This document shows, piece after piece, positions 53,483-61,423 of a DNA stretch of 64,000 nt (positions within the stretch are counted from its first letter, which is position 1; each line of letters starts with the position of its first letter). The notes under the pieces were generated by a model. That model did not search any database. It saw nothing but the letters and a program-made list of their open reading frames with translations, and was not told the DNA's origin. The position numbers and the translations under genes are program-made. Origin of the DNA: Streptomyces sp. NRRL S-337 (lineage in GTDB: Bacteria; Actinomycetota; Actinomycetes; Streptomycetales; Streptomycetaceae); NCBI RefSeq assembly GCF_000720175.1, contig NZ_JOIX01000035.1:10813-74812 (forward strand), read 5' to 3'.

Positions 53483-55108
53483 GTGTTCCTGACGATAACC
53501 ACCACCGGCAGCGCCGACCGTCCCGCGACCGACCTCGGATTCCTGCTGCACAAGCATCCTGACAAGGCGCAGCAGTTCTCGACGGCGCATGGCACCGCAC
53601 ATGTCCTGTATCCGGAGGCGGATACGGAACGGTGCACCGCGGCGCTGCTGCTGGAGGTCGATCCCATCGCCCTGGTGCGCCGGAGCCGTGGCAAGGGTCG
53701 TGGCGGCGCTCCGGACTCGGCGCTCGGGCAGTACGTGAACGACCGCCCGTATGCGGCCTCCTCGCTGCTGGCGGTGGCGTTGCGGAGCGTCTTCTCCAGC
53801 GCGATGAAGGGGCAGTGTGCGGCGCGGCCGGAGCTGGTGGCGCGGGCGATGCCGTTGCGCATCGAGGTGCCCGTGCTGCCGGCCCGGGGCGGTGCGGAGC
53901 TGGTGCGCAAGCTGTTCCAGCCGCTGGGCTGGCAGGTGCTGGCCGAGGCGGTGCCGCTGGACGAGACGTTCCCGGAGTGGGGTGACTCCCGCTACGTACG
54001 GCTCGTACTGGAAGGGGAGTGCACGCTCGCCGAGGCGCTGCGGCATCTGTACGTGCTGCTGCCGGTGCTGGACGACGCCAAGCACTACTGGGTCGCGCCC
54101 GACGAGGTCGAGAAGCTCCTGCGGGCCGGTGAGGGCTGGCTGGAGGGGCATCCGGAACAACGGGTGATCGTCGGCCGTTATCTCGCGCGGCGCTGGGCGC
54201 TGACGCGGGAAGCCATGGCGCGGCTGGAGCTGGAACGGCTGGCCGAGTCGGACGACGTGGCTGCCGAGGAGATCGACAACGCGGTGGACGAGAATGCGGA
54301 CACCGAGGAACGGCCGGTGCCGCTCGCCGTACAGCGGAGGGAGGCGATCCTCGCGGTGCTGCGGTCGGCCGGGGCGGCGCGGGTGCTCGATCTCGGCTGC
54401 GGACAAGGCCAGTTGGTCGGCGCGCTGCTCAAGGACCCGCAGTTCACCGAGATCGTCGGTATGGACGTGTCGATGCGGGCGCTGCACGAGGCGCGGCGCC
54501 GGCTGCGGTTGGACCGGATGCCTGAGCGGCAGGCGGCGCGCGTACGGCTCGTACAGGGGTCGCTGGCGTACACCGACGCGCGGCTGAAGGGGTATGACGC
54601 GGCGGTGCTCAGCGAAGTCGTCGAGCACGTCGACCCGGAGCGGTTGCCGGCGCTGGAGTACGCGGTGTTCGGGGCGGCCCGGCCGAGGACGGTCGTGGTG
54701 ACGACGCCGAACGTCGAGTACAACGTGCGCTGGGAGTCGCTGCCGGCCGGGCATGTACGGCACGCGGACCACCGCTTCGAGTGGACCCGGGAGGAGTTCC
54801 GGGGCTGGGCGCGGGAGGTGGCCGCACGGCACGGTTACGAGGTGGACTTTCGCCCGGTGGGGCCGGACGACCCCGAGGTCGGGCCGCCGACACAGCTCGC
54901 CCATTTCCGGCAGGCGGAGGAGGGCGGCAGTGGGAAAGCCGCAGCCGCAGTCGCGGTTGCAGTCGTAGCCGGTGATCGCGGCGAGAGCGCCGCCGGGACC
55001 GTTACCGGAACTGGAACAGGGGCCGGTAACGGTGTTGGTGCCGCCGCCGTTGCCAGCAGATGTGAGGACGGAAGTGGTTCTGTGAGTGGGGAGGAGGTTG
55101 CGGTATGA
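53483..55108 (+). CDS. hen1: Hen1-type 3'-terminal RNA ribose 2'-O-methyltransferase
   Basis: 541 residues. The N-terminal Hen1 domain (MFLTITTTG onward) is followed by a SAM methyltransferase (~residues 285-470): LDLGCGQGQLVGALL for SAM and the metal-binding SEVVEHVDPERL with HADHRFEWT, the Hen1 signature (Glu, Glu, His, His). It methylates the 2'-OH at the 3' end of a broken RNA before or after ligation, blocking re-cleavage. The C-terminal ~60 residues are low complexity (AVAVAVVAGDR, TVTGTGTGAGNG). GTG start at 53483; the stop overlaps pnkp as ATGA, forming the RNA repair operon. Confidence 0.93.
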   Translation: MFLTITTTGSADRPATDLGFLLHKHPDKAQQFSTAHGTAHVLYPEADTERCTAALLLEVDPIALVRRSRGKGRGGAPDSALGQYVNDRPYAASSLLAVALRSVFSSAMKGQCAARPELVARAMPLRIEVPVLPARGGAELVRKLFQPLGWQVLAEAVPLDETFPEWGDSRYVRLVLEGECTLAEALRHLYVLLPVLDDAKHYWVAPDEVEKLLRAGEGWLEGHPEQRVIVGRYLARRWALTREAMARLELERLAESDDVAAEEIDNAVDENADTEERPVPLAVQRREAILAVLRSAGAARVLDLGCGQGQLVGALLKDPQFTEIVGMDVSMRALHEARRRLRLDRMPERQAARVRLVQGSLAYTDARLKGYDAAVLSEVVEHVDPERLPALEYAVFGAARPRTVVVTTPNVEYNVRWESLPAGHVRHADHRFEWTREEFRGWAREVAARHGYEVDFRPVGPDDPEVGPPTQLAHFRQAEEGGSGKAAAAVAVAVVAGDRGESAAGTVTGTGTGAGNGVGAAAVASRCEDGSGSVSGEEVAV

Positions 55109-57822
55109 CGGGCGTCGACCGTCGGGAAGTAGCGGTGGAAGCAGCGGTGGAAGTGGATGAGGAAGGGCGCGTGGGGCGCGTGGCGCGGCGGGCGCTCGGG
55201 GTGCCGGACCTGTCGCTGGTGGTGTTGGTCGGAGCCACGGGGTCCGGTAAGTCGACCTTCGCGGCCCGGCACTTCAAGGCGACGGAGGTCATCTCCTCCG
55301 ACTTCTGCCGTGGGCTGGTCAGCGATGACGAGAACGACCAGAGCGCGAGCAGCGATGCGTTCGACGTGCTGCACTTCATCGTGGGGAAGCGGCTGGCGGC
55401 CGGGCGGCTGACGGTCGTCGACGCCACCAACGTGCAGTCGGAAGGGCGTACCCAGCTGGTGCGACTGGCGCGGGAGCACGACGTCCTCCCGGTGGCGATC
55501 GTGCTGGACGTGCCCGAGCAGGTGTGTGCCGAGCGCAACGCGACGCGTGCCGACCGGGCCGGTCTGCCGCGCCGCGTCATCCAGCGCCACCAGCGCGAAC
55601 TGCGCCGTTCCCTGCGCCACTTGGAGCGTGAGGGCTTCCGCAAGGTGCACCACCTCAGAGGCCAGGCGGAGGCCCATGCCGCCGAGGTCGTCAGGGAGCG
55701 CAGGTTCAACGACCTGCGGCACCTCACAGGGCCGTTCGACATCATCGGTGACATCCACGGCTGCCGTTCCGAGCTGGAGACGCTGCTCGGCCGGCTGGGG
55801 TACGTCCTGGTCCGCGACGGGCTCGGCAGGGCCGTGGACGCGGCGCACCCGCAGGGCCGTACCGCCGTGTTCGTCGGGGATCTGGTCGACCGCGGGCCGG
55901 ACAGCCCCGGGGTACTGCGGCTGGTGATGGGCATGGTCGCGGCCGGGCACGCGCTCTGCGTACCGGGCAACCACGAGAACAAGCTCGGCCGCTACCTCAA
56001 GGGTCGCAAGGTCCAGCACACCCACGGTCTCGCCGAAACCGTCGAGCAGCTTGAGCAGGAGGACGCCGCCTTCCGGGACGAGGTGGGGACGTTCCTGCAC
56101 GGGCTGGTCAGCCACTACGTCCTCGACGGAGGCGGACTGGTGGTCTGCCACGCCGGGCTGCCGGAGAAGTACCACGGCCGGACGTCCGGCCGGGTGCGGT
56201 CCTTCGCGCTGTACGGCGACACGACCGGCGAGACCGATGAGTTCGGCCTGCCGGTGCGCTACCCGTGGGCCGAGGACTACCGCGGCCGCGCCGCCGTGGT
56301 CTACGGACACACACCCACCCCGCGTGCCACCTGGCTGAACAACACCATCTGCCTGGACACCGGGTGCGTCTTCGGCGGCCGGATGACCGCGCTGCGCTGG
56401 CCGGAGCGGGAGCTGGTGGACGTACCGGCGGAACGGGTCTGGTACGAGCCGACGAAGCCGCTCGCCAGCGAGGCGCCGGGCGGCGCGGACGGCCGTCCGC
56501 TCGACCTGGGCGACGTCGCCGGCCGGCGGATCGTGGAGACCCGCCACATGGGCCGGCTCGCCGTGAAGGAGGAGAATGCGGCGGCCGCGCTGGAGGTCAT
56601 GAGCCGCTTCGCGATCGACCCGCGGCTGCTGCCGTACCTCCCGCCGACGATGGCGCCCTGCGCGACGTCGCAGGAGGACGGCTACCTGGAGCACCCGGCG
56701 GAGGCGTTCGCCGGGTACCGGGCGGACGGCGTACGGGAAGTGGTGTGCGAGGAGAAGCACATGGGGTCCCGTGCGGTGGTGCTGGTGTGCCGCGACGAAA
56801 CGGTGGCCACGGAGCGTTTCGGGGCGCCCAAGGGGGTCCAGGGTGCGCTCTACACCCGTACGGGACGGCCGTTCTTCGACGGCCCGGAGGTGACCGGAAC
56901 CCTGCTGCGGCGGGTCGCCGCGTGCGTCGCGGAGGCCGGGCTGTGGGAGGAGCTGGAGACCGACTGGCTGCTGCTGGACGCGGAGTTGATGCCGTGGTCG
57001 CTCAAGGCGACCGGGCTGCTGCGCAAGCAGTACGCAGCGGTGGGCGCGGCGTCCGGGGCGGCGTTCCCGGGCGTGCTCGGCGCGCTGGAGGCGGCGGCCG
57101 GCCGCGGGGTGGAGGTGGCACCGCTGCTCCAGCGGCAGCGGGACCGGGCGGCGGACGCCGCGGCGTTCACGGCGGCGTACCGGCGCTACTGCTGGCGCGT
57201 CGGCGAGCGGGCGGCGCCGGACGGGCTCGGGGCGCTGGAGGGAGTGCGGCTGGCGCCGTTCCAGATCCTCGCCGTACAGGGGCGCAGCCTCGCCGGGCTG
57301 GCACATACGGAGCAACTGGCGCTGATCGACCGCATCGTGGCGGCGGAGGGCGTGGTGGCCGGCCAGGACGACGGGGTGTCCGGAGGCGGACGTGCCGCAG
57401 GCGGGGCCGGGCTGCTGGCCACGACCCGGCGGATCGTCGTCGACACCGAGGACGAGGCGTCGGTCGTGGCCGGCATCCGGTGGTGGCTGGAGCTGACCGC
57501 GGACGGCGGCGAGGGGATGGTCGTCAAACCGGTGCAGGCGCTGATACGGCAGCCGGACGGGCGGCTCATCCAGCCGGGCGTCAAATGCCGCGGCCGCGAG
57601 TACCTGCGGATCATCTACGGGCCGGAGTACACCCGTCCGGACAATCTCAAGCGGCTGCGCATACGCCACTTGGGCCACAAGCGTTCGCTGGCACTGCGGG
57701 AATACGCGCTGGGCCTGGAGGCGTTGGACCGGATGGCGGAGGGCGAGCCGCTGTGGCGGGTGCACGAGGCGGTGTTCGGCGTGCTCGCGCTGGAGTCGGA
57801 GCCGGTGGACCCGCGGCTGTAG
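55105..57822 (+). CDS. pnkp: Polynucleotide kinase-phosphatase-ligase of bacterial RNA repair
   Basis: 905 residues, three domains. Kinase (~30-200): P-loop VLVGATGSGKSTFAARHF. 2',3'-phosphatase (~215-450): metallophosphoesterase motifs DIIGDIHGCRSE, FVGDLVDRGPD, VPGNHENK, VCHAGLP and VYGHTPTP. C-terminal ligase-type adenylyltransferase (~500-905): motif I at EEKHMGSRAVV (KxxG), later WLLLDAELMPWSLKA and GEGMVVKPVQAL. It heals tRNA or other RNA ends cut by ribotoxins; with Hen1 it forms the known Pnkp/Hen1 repair complex. Strong SD GGAGGAGG; ATG overlaps hen1. Confidence 0.95.
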   Translation: MTGVDRREVAVEAAVEVDEEGRVGRVARRALGVPDLSLVVLVGATGSGKSTFAARHFKATEVISSDFCRGLVSDDENDQSASSDAFDVLHFIVGKRLAAGRLTVVDATNVQSEGRTQLVRLAREHDVLPVAIVLDVPEQVCAERNATRADRAGLPRRVIQRHQRELRRSLRHLEREGFRKVHHLRGQAEAHAAEVVRERRFNDLRHLTGPFDIIGDIHGCRSELETLLGRLGYVLVRDGLGRAVDAAHPQGRTAVFVGDLVDRGPDSPGVLRLVMGMVAAGHALCVPGNHENKLGRYLKGRKVQHTHGLAETVEQLEQEDAAFRDEVGTFLHGLVSHYVLDGGGLVVCHAGLPEKYHGRTSGRVRSFALYGDTTGETDEFGLPVRYPWAEDYRGRAAVVYGHTPTPRATWLNNTICLDTGCVFGGRMTALRWPERELVDVPAERVWYEPTKPLASEAPGGADGRPLDLGDVAGRRIVETRHMGRLAVKEENAAAALEVMSRFAIDPRLLPYLPPTMAPCATSQEDGYLEHPAEAFAGYRADGVREVVCEEKHMGSRAVVLVCRDETVATERFGAPKGVQGALYTRTGRPFFDGPEVTGTLLRRVAACVAEAGLWEELETDWLLLDAELMPWSLKATGLLRKQYAAVGAASGAAFPGVLGALEAAAGRGVEVAPLLQRQRDRAADAAAFTAAYRRYCWRVGERAAPDGLGALEGVRLAPFQILAVQGRSLAGLAHTEQLALIDRIVAAEGVVAGQDDGVSGGGRAAGGAGLLATTRRIVVDTEDEASVVAGIRWWLELTADGGEGMVVKPVQALIRQPDGRLIQPGVKCRGREYLRIIYGPEYTRPDNLKRLRIRHLGHKRSLALREYALGLEALDRMAEGEPLWRVHEAVFGVLALESEPVDPRL

Positions 57823-57880
57823 GGGCAGCCTGCTGACCGAGGTGGCGCGCTCGCCCCTGCTGGTCGAAGTGGCGCGGTCG

Positions 57881-57929
57881 CCCGTCAGGCCAACGGCGGC
57901 GCTCGCTCGTGCGCCGTTGGCCTGACGGG
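57881..57929 (+). terminator. Strong hairpin downstream of pnkp
   Basis: Perfect 18-bp stem (57881-57898 with 57912-57929) and a 13-base loop, 59 bases after the pnkp stop. A third copy of the arm sequence fragment (GTCAGGCCGTTGAG) lies at about 57938. Terminator of the RNA repair operon. Confidence 0.8.
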
Positions 57930-57968
57930 GGCGTTCGTCAGGCCGTTGAGGGCGCGCCCGCCATCAGG

Positions 57969-58013
57969 TTGTGCCTGTTGTGCCTGTTGTGCCTGTTGTG
58001 CCTGTTGTGCCTG
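57969..58013. repeat. TTGTGCCTG 9-base tandem repeat
   Basis: Five perfect copies of TTGTGCCTG (57969-58013), then two or three degenerate ones to about 58040. It lies at the 3' end of the AraC-type remnant and encodes alternating Thr-Gly/Asn-like repeats in the remnant's frames; it may be the cause or result of the gene's decay. Confidence 0.9.
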
Positions 58014-58039
58014 TGGTGCGTGTCGTGCTTGTCGCGCTC

Positions 58040-58290
58040 GTTGTGCGGTTGGGCCGTCGGTAGTCGTTCGGTGGTACGCCTACCGTGCGGGTGAAGTGGC
58101 CGGGGGGGGGGAGTTGGCGGCGCGGCCCAGGCCTGAGAGTTCGGCCACCGGGTGGACGGGCAGGTCGGTGCGTTCGAGCAACTCGTGGGTCCGGACGATG
58201 CGTTGAGCCGAGTCGTCCGCGGCGCTCGGGCAGTGGTGTCTCGAGGTGCTGCGCCTGGCCGCCGGGGCGGTGGGCGGGTGCATTGAGGGT
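58040..58290 (-). pseudogene. AraC/GlxA-type regulator remnant, frameshifted
   Basis: Three adjacent pieces of one protein family are in different minus-strand frames. About 58250-58290 reads PAHRPGGQAQHLETPLPE, the region before the helix-turn-helix in GlxA-type regulators; about 58110-58215 reads RIVRTHELLERTDLPVHPVAELSGLG, part of the second helix-turn-helix; about 58040-58105 reads HFTRTVGVPPNDYRR, its end. The last shift falls at a run of ten Gs (about 58102-58111), and roughly 60 residues between the first two pieces are missing. A dead gene of a GATase-like AraC regulator is the best explanation. Confidence 0.7.
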
Positions 58291-58751
58291 GGGTTGGATC
58301 GTCGCGGGGGTGACGGGGACGGTCGCGGTGACGGGGCGGTCGACGGTGGGGGCGGCGGTCACGCTGCGGGCGGGGCGCAACGGAGGCGGCGAAGCCGCCC
58401 GTGACCAGGCCATGCGCATGGCCGACCGCCGTCGGGACCGTACACCTGCCGCCGGGCAGTGGTGACCACCTGTCCCGTAGGCAGGCGCCTGTCTCGCGCT
58501 GCCCTGCCCCTTCCATCCCTCCACACGGCGAGTCGCCCGACCCGGCCACCACGGACCCGGCCACCACCAAGGCCCCGGCCACCAAGGACCCGTCCCCCAC
58601 CAAAGGCCTGACCCCCGCCAAGGACCCGACCCCCACCACTACAGACCCGACCCCCCACCCAGCCACCCACCACCCACCCCGTCGACCGACCCGTGCACCC
58701 CACATCGGCCGACTCCCTCCACCCGGCCCCCGGAGCGGCCAAGATGGGGAG
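58291..58751. other. 461-base gap before arginine deiminase
   Basis: No intact gene. The first half may still hold eroded 5' sequence of the AraC-type remnant; the second half (about 58540-58700) is an ACCAAGGACCC/CACCC-type degenerate repeat that, read on the plus strand, would encode a Thr-Pro-rich run upstream of the arcA start, but ATG 58752 with GGGGAG is the better start. Confidence 0.5.
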
Positions 58752-59987
58752 ATGGGATTCCAAGTCGACTCCGAGGCCGGGCGGCTGCGCCGGGTCATCC
58801 TGCATCGTCCCGATCTGGAGCTGAAGCGGCTCACCCCCACCAACAAGGACGCCTTGCTCTTCGACGACGTGCTGTGGGTACGCCGGGCGCGGGCCGAGCA
58901 CGACGGGTTCGCCGACGTACTGCGCGACCGGGGCGTGGAAGTGCACCTCTTCGGAGATCTGCTGGCCGAGAGCCTGCAGATCCCTGCGGCCCGCGAGCTG
59001 GTCCTGGACCGGGTCTTCGACGAGAAGCTGTACGGGCCGCTGGCCACCGACCATCTGCGCGCCGCCTTCGACGAAATGCCCGTCCCGGAACTCGTCGAGG
59101 CGCTGGTCGGCGGGATGACCAAGCGCGAGTTCCTGGAGCACCATCCCGAACCGACCTCGGTCCGCTTCCACGTGATGGATCTGGACGACTTCCTGCTGGG
59201 TCCGCTGCCCAATCACCTCTTCACGCGCGACACCTCCGCCTGGATCTACGACGGGGTGTCGATCAACTCGATGCGCTGGCCGGCCCGGCAGCGCGAGACC
59301 GTCCATTACGAGGCGATCTACCGCTACCACCCCCTCTTCCGGGGCGAGGACTTCCACGTCTGGTCGGAGGGGCAGGCGGACTACCCCTCGACGATCGAGG
59401 GCGGCGATGTCCTGGTCATGGGCAGCGGTGCGGTGCTGATCGGGATGAGCGAGCGGACCACTCCGCAGGCCGTCGAGCTGCTGGCGCGCGGGCTGTTCGC
59501 GGCCGGTTCGGCGCGCACGATCGTGGCGCTGGACATGCCCAAACGGCGGGCGTTCATGCACCTGGACACCGTCATGACCATGATCGACGGGGATACCTTC
59601 ACCCAGTACGAGGGCCTCGGCATGCTCCGCTCGTACACCATCGAGCCCGGCTCGGGCGAGCAGGACGTCAAGGTCACCGATCATCCGCCGGAGCACATGC
59701 ACCGCGCCATAGCGGCCTCGCTGGGACTGTCCGACATCCGGGTGCTGACCGCGACCCAGGACGTGCACTCTGCGGAGCGCGAGCAGTGGGACGACGGCTG
59801 CAATGTGCTCGCCGTGGAGCCCGGCGTGGTGGTGGCGTACGAGCGGAACGTCACTACGAACACCTTTCTGCGCAAGCGCGGCATTGAGGTGATCACGATT
59901 CCGGGGAGCGAGCTGGGGCGGGGCCGGGGTGGGCCGCGCTGTATGAGCTGTCCGGTGGCGAGGGACGCGGTGCCCGGGGCAGGCTGA
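58752..59987 (+). CDS. arcA: Arginine deiminase
   Basis: 411 residues of the guanidino-group modifying superfamily, hydrolysing arginine to citrulline and ammonia. Conserved segments: [16 protein letters not shown], the [10 protein letters not shown] stretch with the catalytic Asp, [19 protein letters not shown] and the C-terminal nucleophile Cys in [13 protein letters not shown]. Start ATG 58752 with GGGGAG. Followed 184 bases later by ornithine carbamoyltransferase on the same strand, so the two form the core of an arginine deiminase route; no carbamate kinase is in the window. Confidence 0.95.
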   Translation: MGFQVDSEAGRLRRVILHRPDLELKRLTPTNKDALLFDDVLWVRRARAEHDGFADVLRDRGVEVHLFGDLLAESLQIPAARELVLDRVFDEKLYGPLATDHLRAAFDEMPVPELVEALVGGMTKREFLEHHPEPTSVRFHVMDLDDFLLGPLPNHLFTRDTSAWIYDGVSINSMRWPARQRETVHYEAIYRYHPLFRGEDFHVWSEGQADYPSTIEGGDVLVMGSGAVLIGMSERTTPQAVELLARGLFAAGSARTIVALDMPKRRAFMHLDTVMTMIDGDTFTQYEGLGMLRSYTIEPGSGEQDVKVTDHPPEHMHRAIAASLGLSDIRVLTATQDVHSAEREQWDDGCNVLAVEPGVVVAYERNVTTNTFLRKRGIEVITIPGSELGRGRGGPRCMSCPVARDAVPGAG

Positions 59988-60021
59988 GGCGTGCGGCGGT
60001 GGCGGGGGGCGGGTGCGCGTA

Positions 60022-60081
60022 CGACGCGGCAGCCGCAGGTATGGCGTGACAGCCACAGGTACGGCGCGGCAGCCGCACGGA
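60022..60081 (+). repeat. Three tandem 20-base degenerate repeats upstream of argF/arcB
   Basis: Three consecutive ~20-base units of the form (A/T)GGCG(C/T)G(G/A)CAGCC(G/A)CA(G/C)G lie between arcA and the carbamoyltransferase gene. They precede the putative operator at 60099-60114. Confidence 0.55.
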
Positions 60082-60098
60082 GGGCGTGCTGTATATAG

Positions 60099-60114
60099 AT
60101 ACGAGACGTCGTAT
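60099..60114. promoter_or_regulatory. Palindrome in AT-rich promoter of ornithine carbamoyltransferase gene
   Basis: ATACGA-GACG-TCGTAT is a perfect inverted repeat within the only AT-rich stretch here (60091-60117), 58 bases before the carbamoyltransferase ATG. A binding site for an arginine-responsive regulator (ArgR or other) or a promoter element is plausible; it is not a close match to ARG boxes I can recall. Confidence 0.55.
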
Positions 60115-60171
60115 ACACTTCCAATCCAATCCAACCCCCGTCCCCGACCGCCGCGAAACAGGAGCCGACCG

Positions 60172-61176
60172 ATGGCGATAGACCTCACGGGCCGCCACTT
60201 CCTCAAGGAGCTGGACTTCAGCGCCGAGGAGTTCCGCCGACTGATCGACCTCGCGGCCGAGCTGAAAGCGGCGAAGCGCGCCGGTACCGAGGTCCCCCGC
60301 CTCCGCGGCAAGAACATCGCCCTGATCTTCGAGAAGACCTCCACCAGGACCCGCTGTTCCTTCGAGGTCGCGGCCGCGGACCAGGGCGCCTCGACCACCT
60401 ACCTCGACCCGTCCGGTTCGCAGATCGGGCACAAGGAGTCGGTCAAGGACACCGCGCGGGTGCTGGGCCGGATGTTCGACGGCATCGAGTTCCGCGGCAG
60501 CCGCCAGTCCGACGTCGAGGAGCTGGCCGCGCACGCCGGCGTACCGGTCTTCAACGGGCTGACCGACGACTGGCACCCGACCCAGATGCTCGCCGACGTC
60601 CTGACCATGGTGGAGCACGGCGGGGGCCGCCCGCTGGAGGAGACCGCCTTCGCCTACCTCGGCGACGCCCGCAACAACATGGGCAACTCCTACCTCGTCA
60701 CCGGCGCCCTGCTCGGCATGGACGTACGGATCGTGGCGCCGAAGGAGCTCTGGCCCGAGGAGACGGTGATCGCCCGGGCGCACGAGCTCGCCGACGCCAG
60801 CGGGGCCCGGATCACGCTCACCGAGGACGTCGCCGACGGTGTGCGCGGTGCGGACTTCGTCGCCACCGACGTCTGGGTGTCCATGGGCGAACCCAAGGAG
60901 GTGTGGGACGAGCGGATCGCGCTGCTGGCGCCGTACGCGGTCACGATGGACGTGCTGCGTGCCACCGGCAAGCCGGACGTGAAGTTCCTGCACTGCCTGC
61001 CCGCGTACCACGACCTGGGCACGGCGGTCGGCCGGGAGATCCACGCGCGGCACGGCCTGTCGTCGCTGGAGGTCACCGACGAGGTCTTCGAGTCCGCGCA
61101 CTCGGTCGTCTTCGACGAGGCGGAGAACCGGATGCACACCATCAAGGCGGTACTGGTCGCGACGCTCGCCGGCTAG
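60172..61176 (+). CDS. arcB: Ornithine carbamoyltransferase
   Basis: 334 residues. Carbamoyl-phosphate site [13 protein letters not shown], the [14 protein letters not shown] and ornithine-binding/catalytic HCLPAYHDL motifs, and [19 protein letters not shown] at the C-terminus. Catabolic (ArcB) and anabolic (ArgF) enzymes differ little by eye; proximity to arginine deiminase favours the catabolic role, converting citrulline to ornithine and carbamoyl phosphate. The alternative symbol is argF. SD AGGAG before ATG 60172. Confidence 0.92.
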   Translation: MAIDLTGRHFLKELDFSAEEFRRLIDLAAELKAAKRAGTEVPRLRGKNIALIFEKTSTRTRCSFEVAAADQGASTTYLDPSGSQIGHKESVKDTARVLGRMFDGIEFRGSRQSDVEELAAHAGVPVFNGLTDDWHPTQMLADVLTMVEHGGGRPLEETAFAYLGDARNNMGNSYLVTGALLGMDVRIVAPKELWPEETVIARAHELADASGARITLTEDVADGVRGADFVATDVWVSMGEPKEVWDERIALLAPYAVTMDVLRATGKPDVKFLHCLPAYHDLGTAVGREIHARHGLSSLEVTDEVFESAHSVVFDEAENRMHTIKAVLVATLAG

Positions 61177-61233
61177 GGGTGGCGGATTTCGCGCGTCGCC
61201 GCGGGCGCCGGCGGCCCGTTCTCTCGCCCGCCG

Positions 61234-61281
61234 TCGGCGATATCACACCGCATCGCCCATATCGGCAATATCACACCGCAT
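61234..61281 (+). promoter_or_regulatory. Two 20-base direct repeats upstream of the permease gene
   Basis: 61234-61253 and 61262-61281 match at 19 of 20 positions (TCGGC(G/A)ATATCACACCGCAT) and repeat with a 28-base period, in one of the AT-richest stretches of this part of the window, between the carbamoyltransferase stop and the permease. Candidate regulator sites. Confidence 0.6.
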
Positions 61282-61336
61282 AGGCATACGTCCCATAGGG
61301 CGATCATGCAGCTCCGGCGGCTACCATCGAGCCGCT

Positions 61337-61370
61337 AGCGGGGTTCGGACCCACCGGTCCGGACCCCGCT
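61337..61370 (+). terminator. Long hairpin in the permease leader
   Basis: A 15-bp stem with one G:T pair (61337-61351 with 61356-61370) and a four-base loop, 54 bases before the permease ATG. It could end the arginine catabolic transcript or act as an attenuator in the permease leader. Confidence 0.6.
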
Positions 61371-61423
61371 CGTGCGTGGCCCACCCGTGCCACGCGCACC
61401 GCACCACCAGAGAGAGAACGCCC

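Noticed and set aside
57938..59212. A 424-codon minus-strand frame overlapping arginine deiminase
   Set aside because: It reads through the antisense of arcA and the repeats; only short AraC-like pieces inside it are meaningful, and those are in more than one frame.
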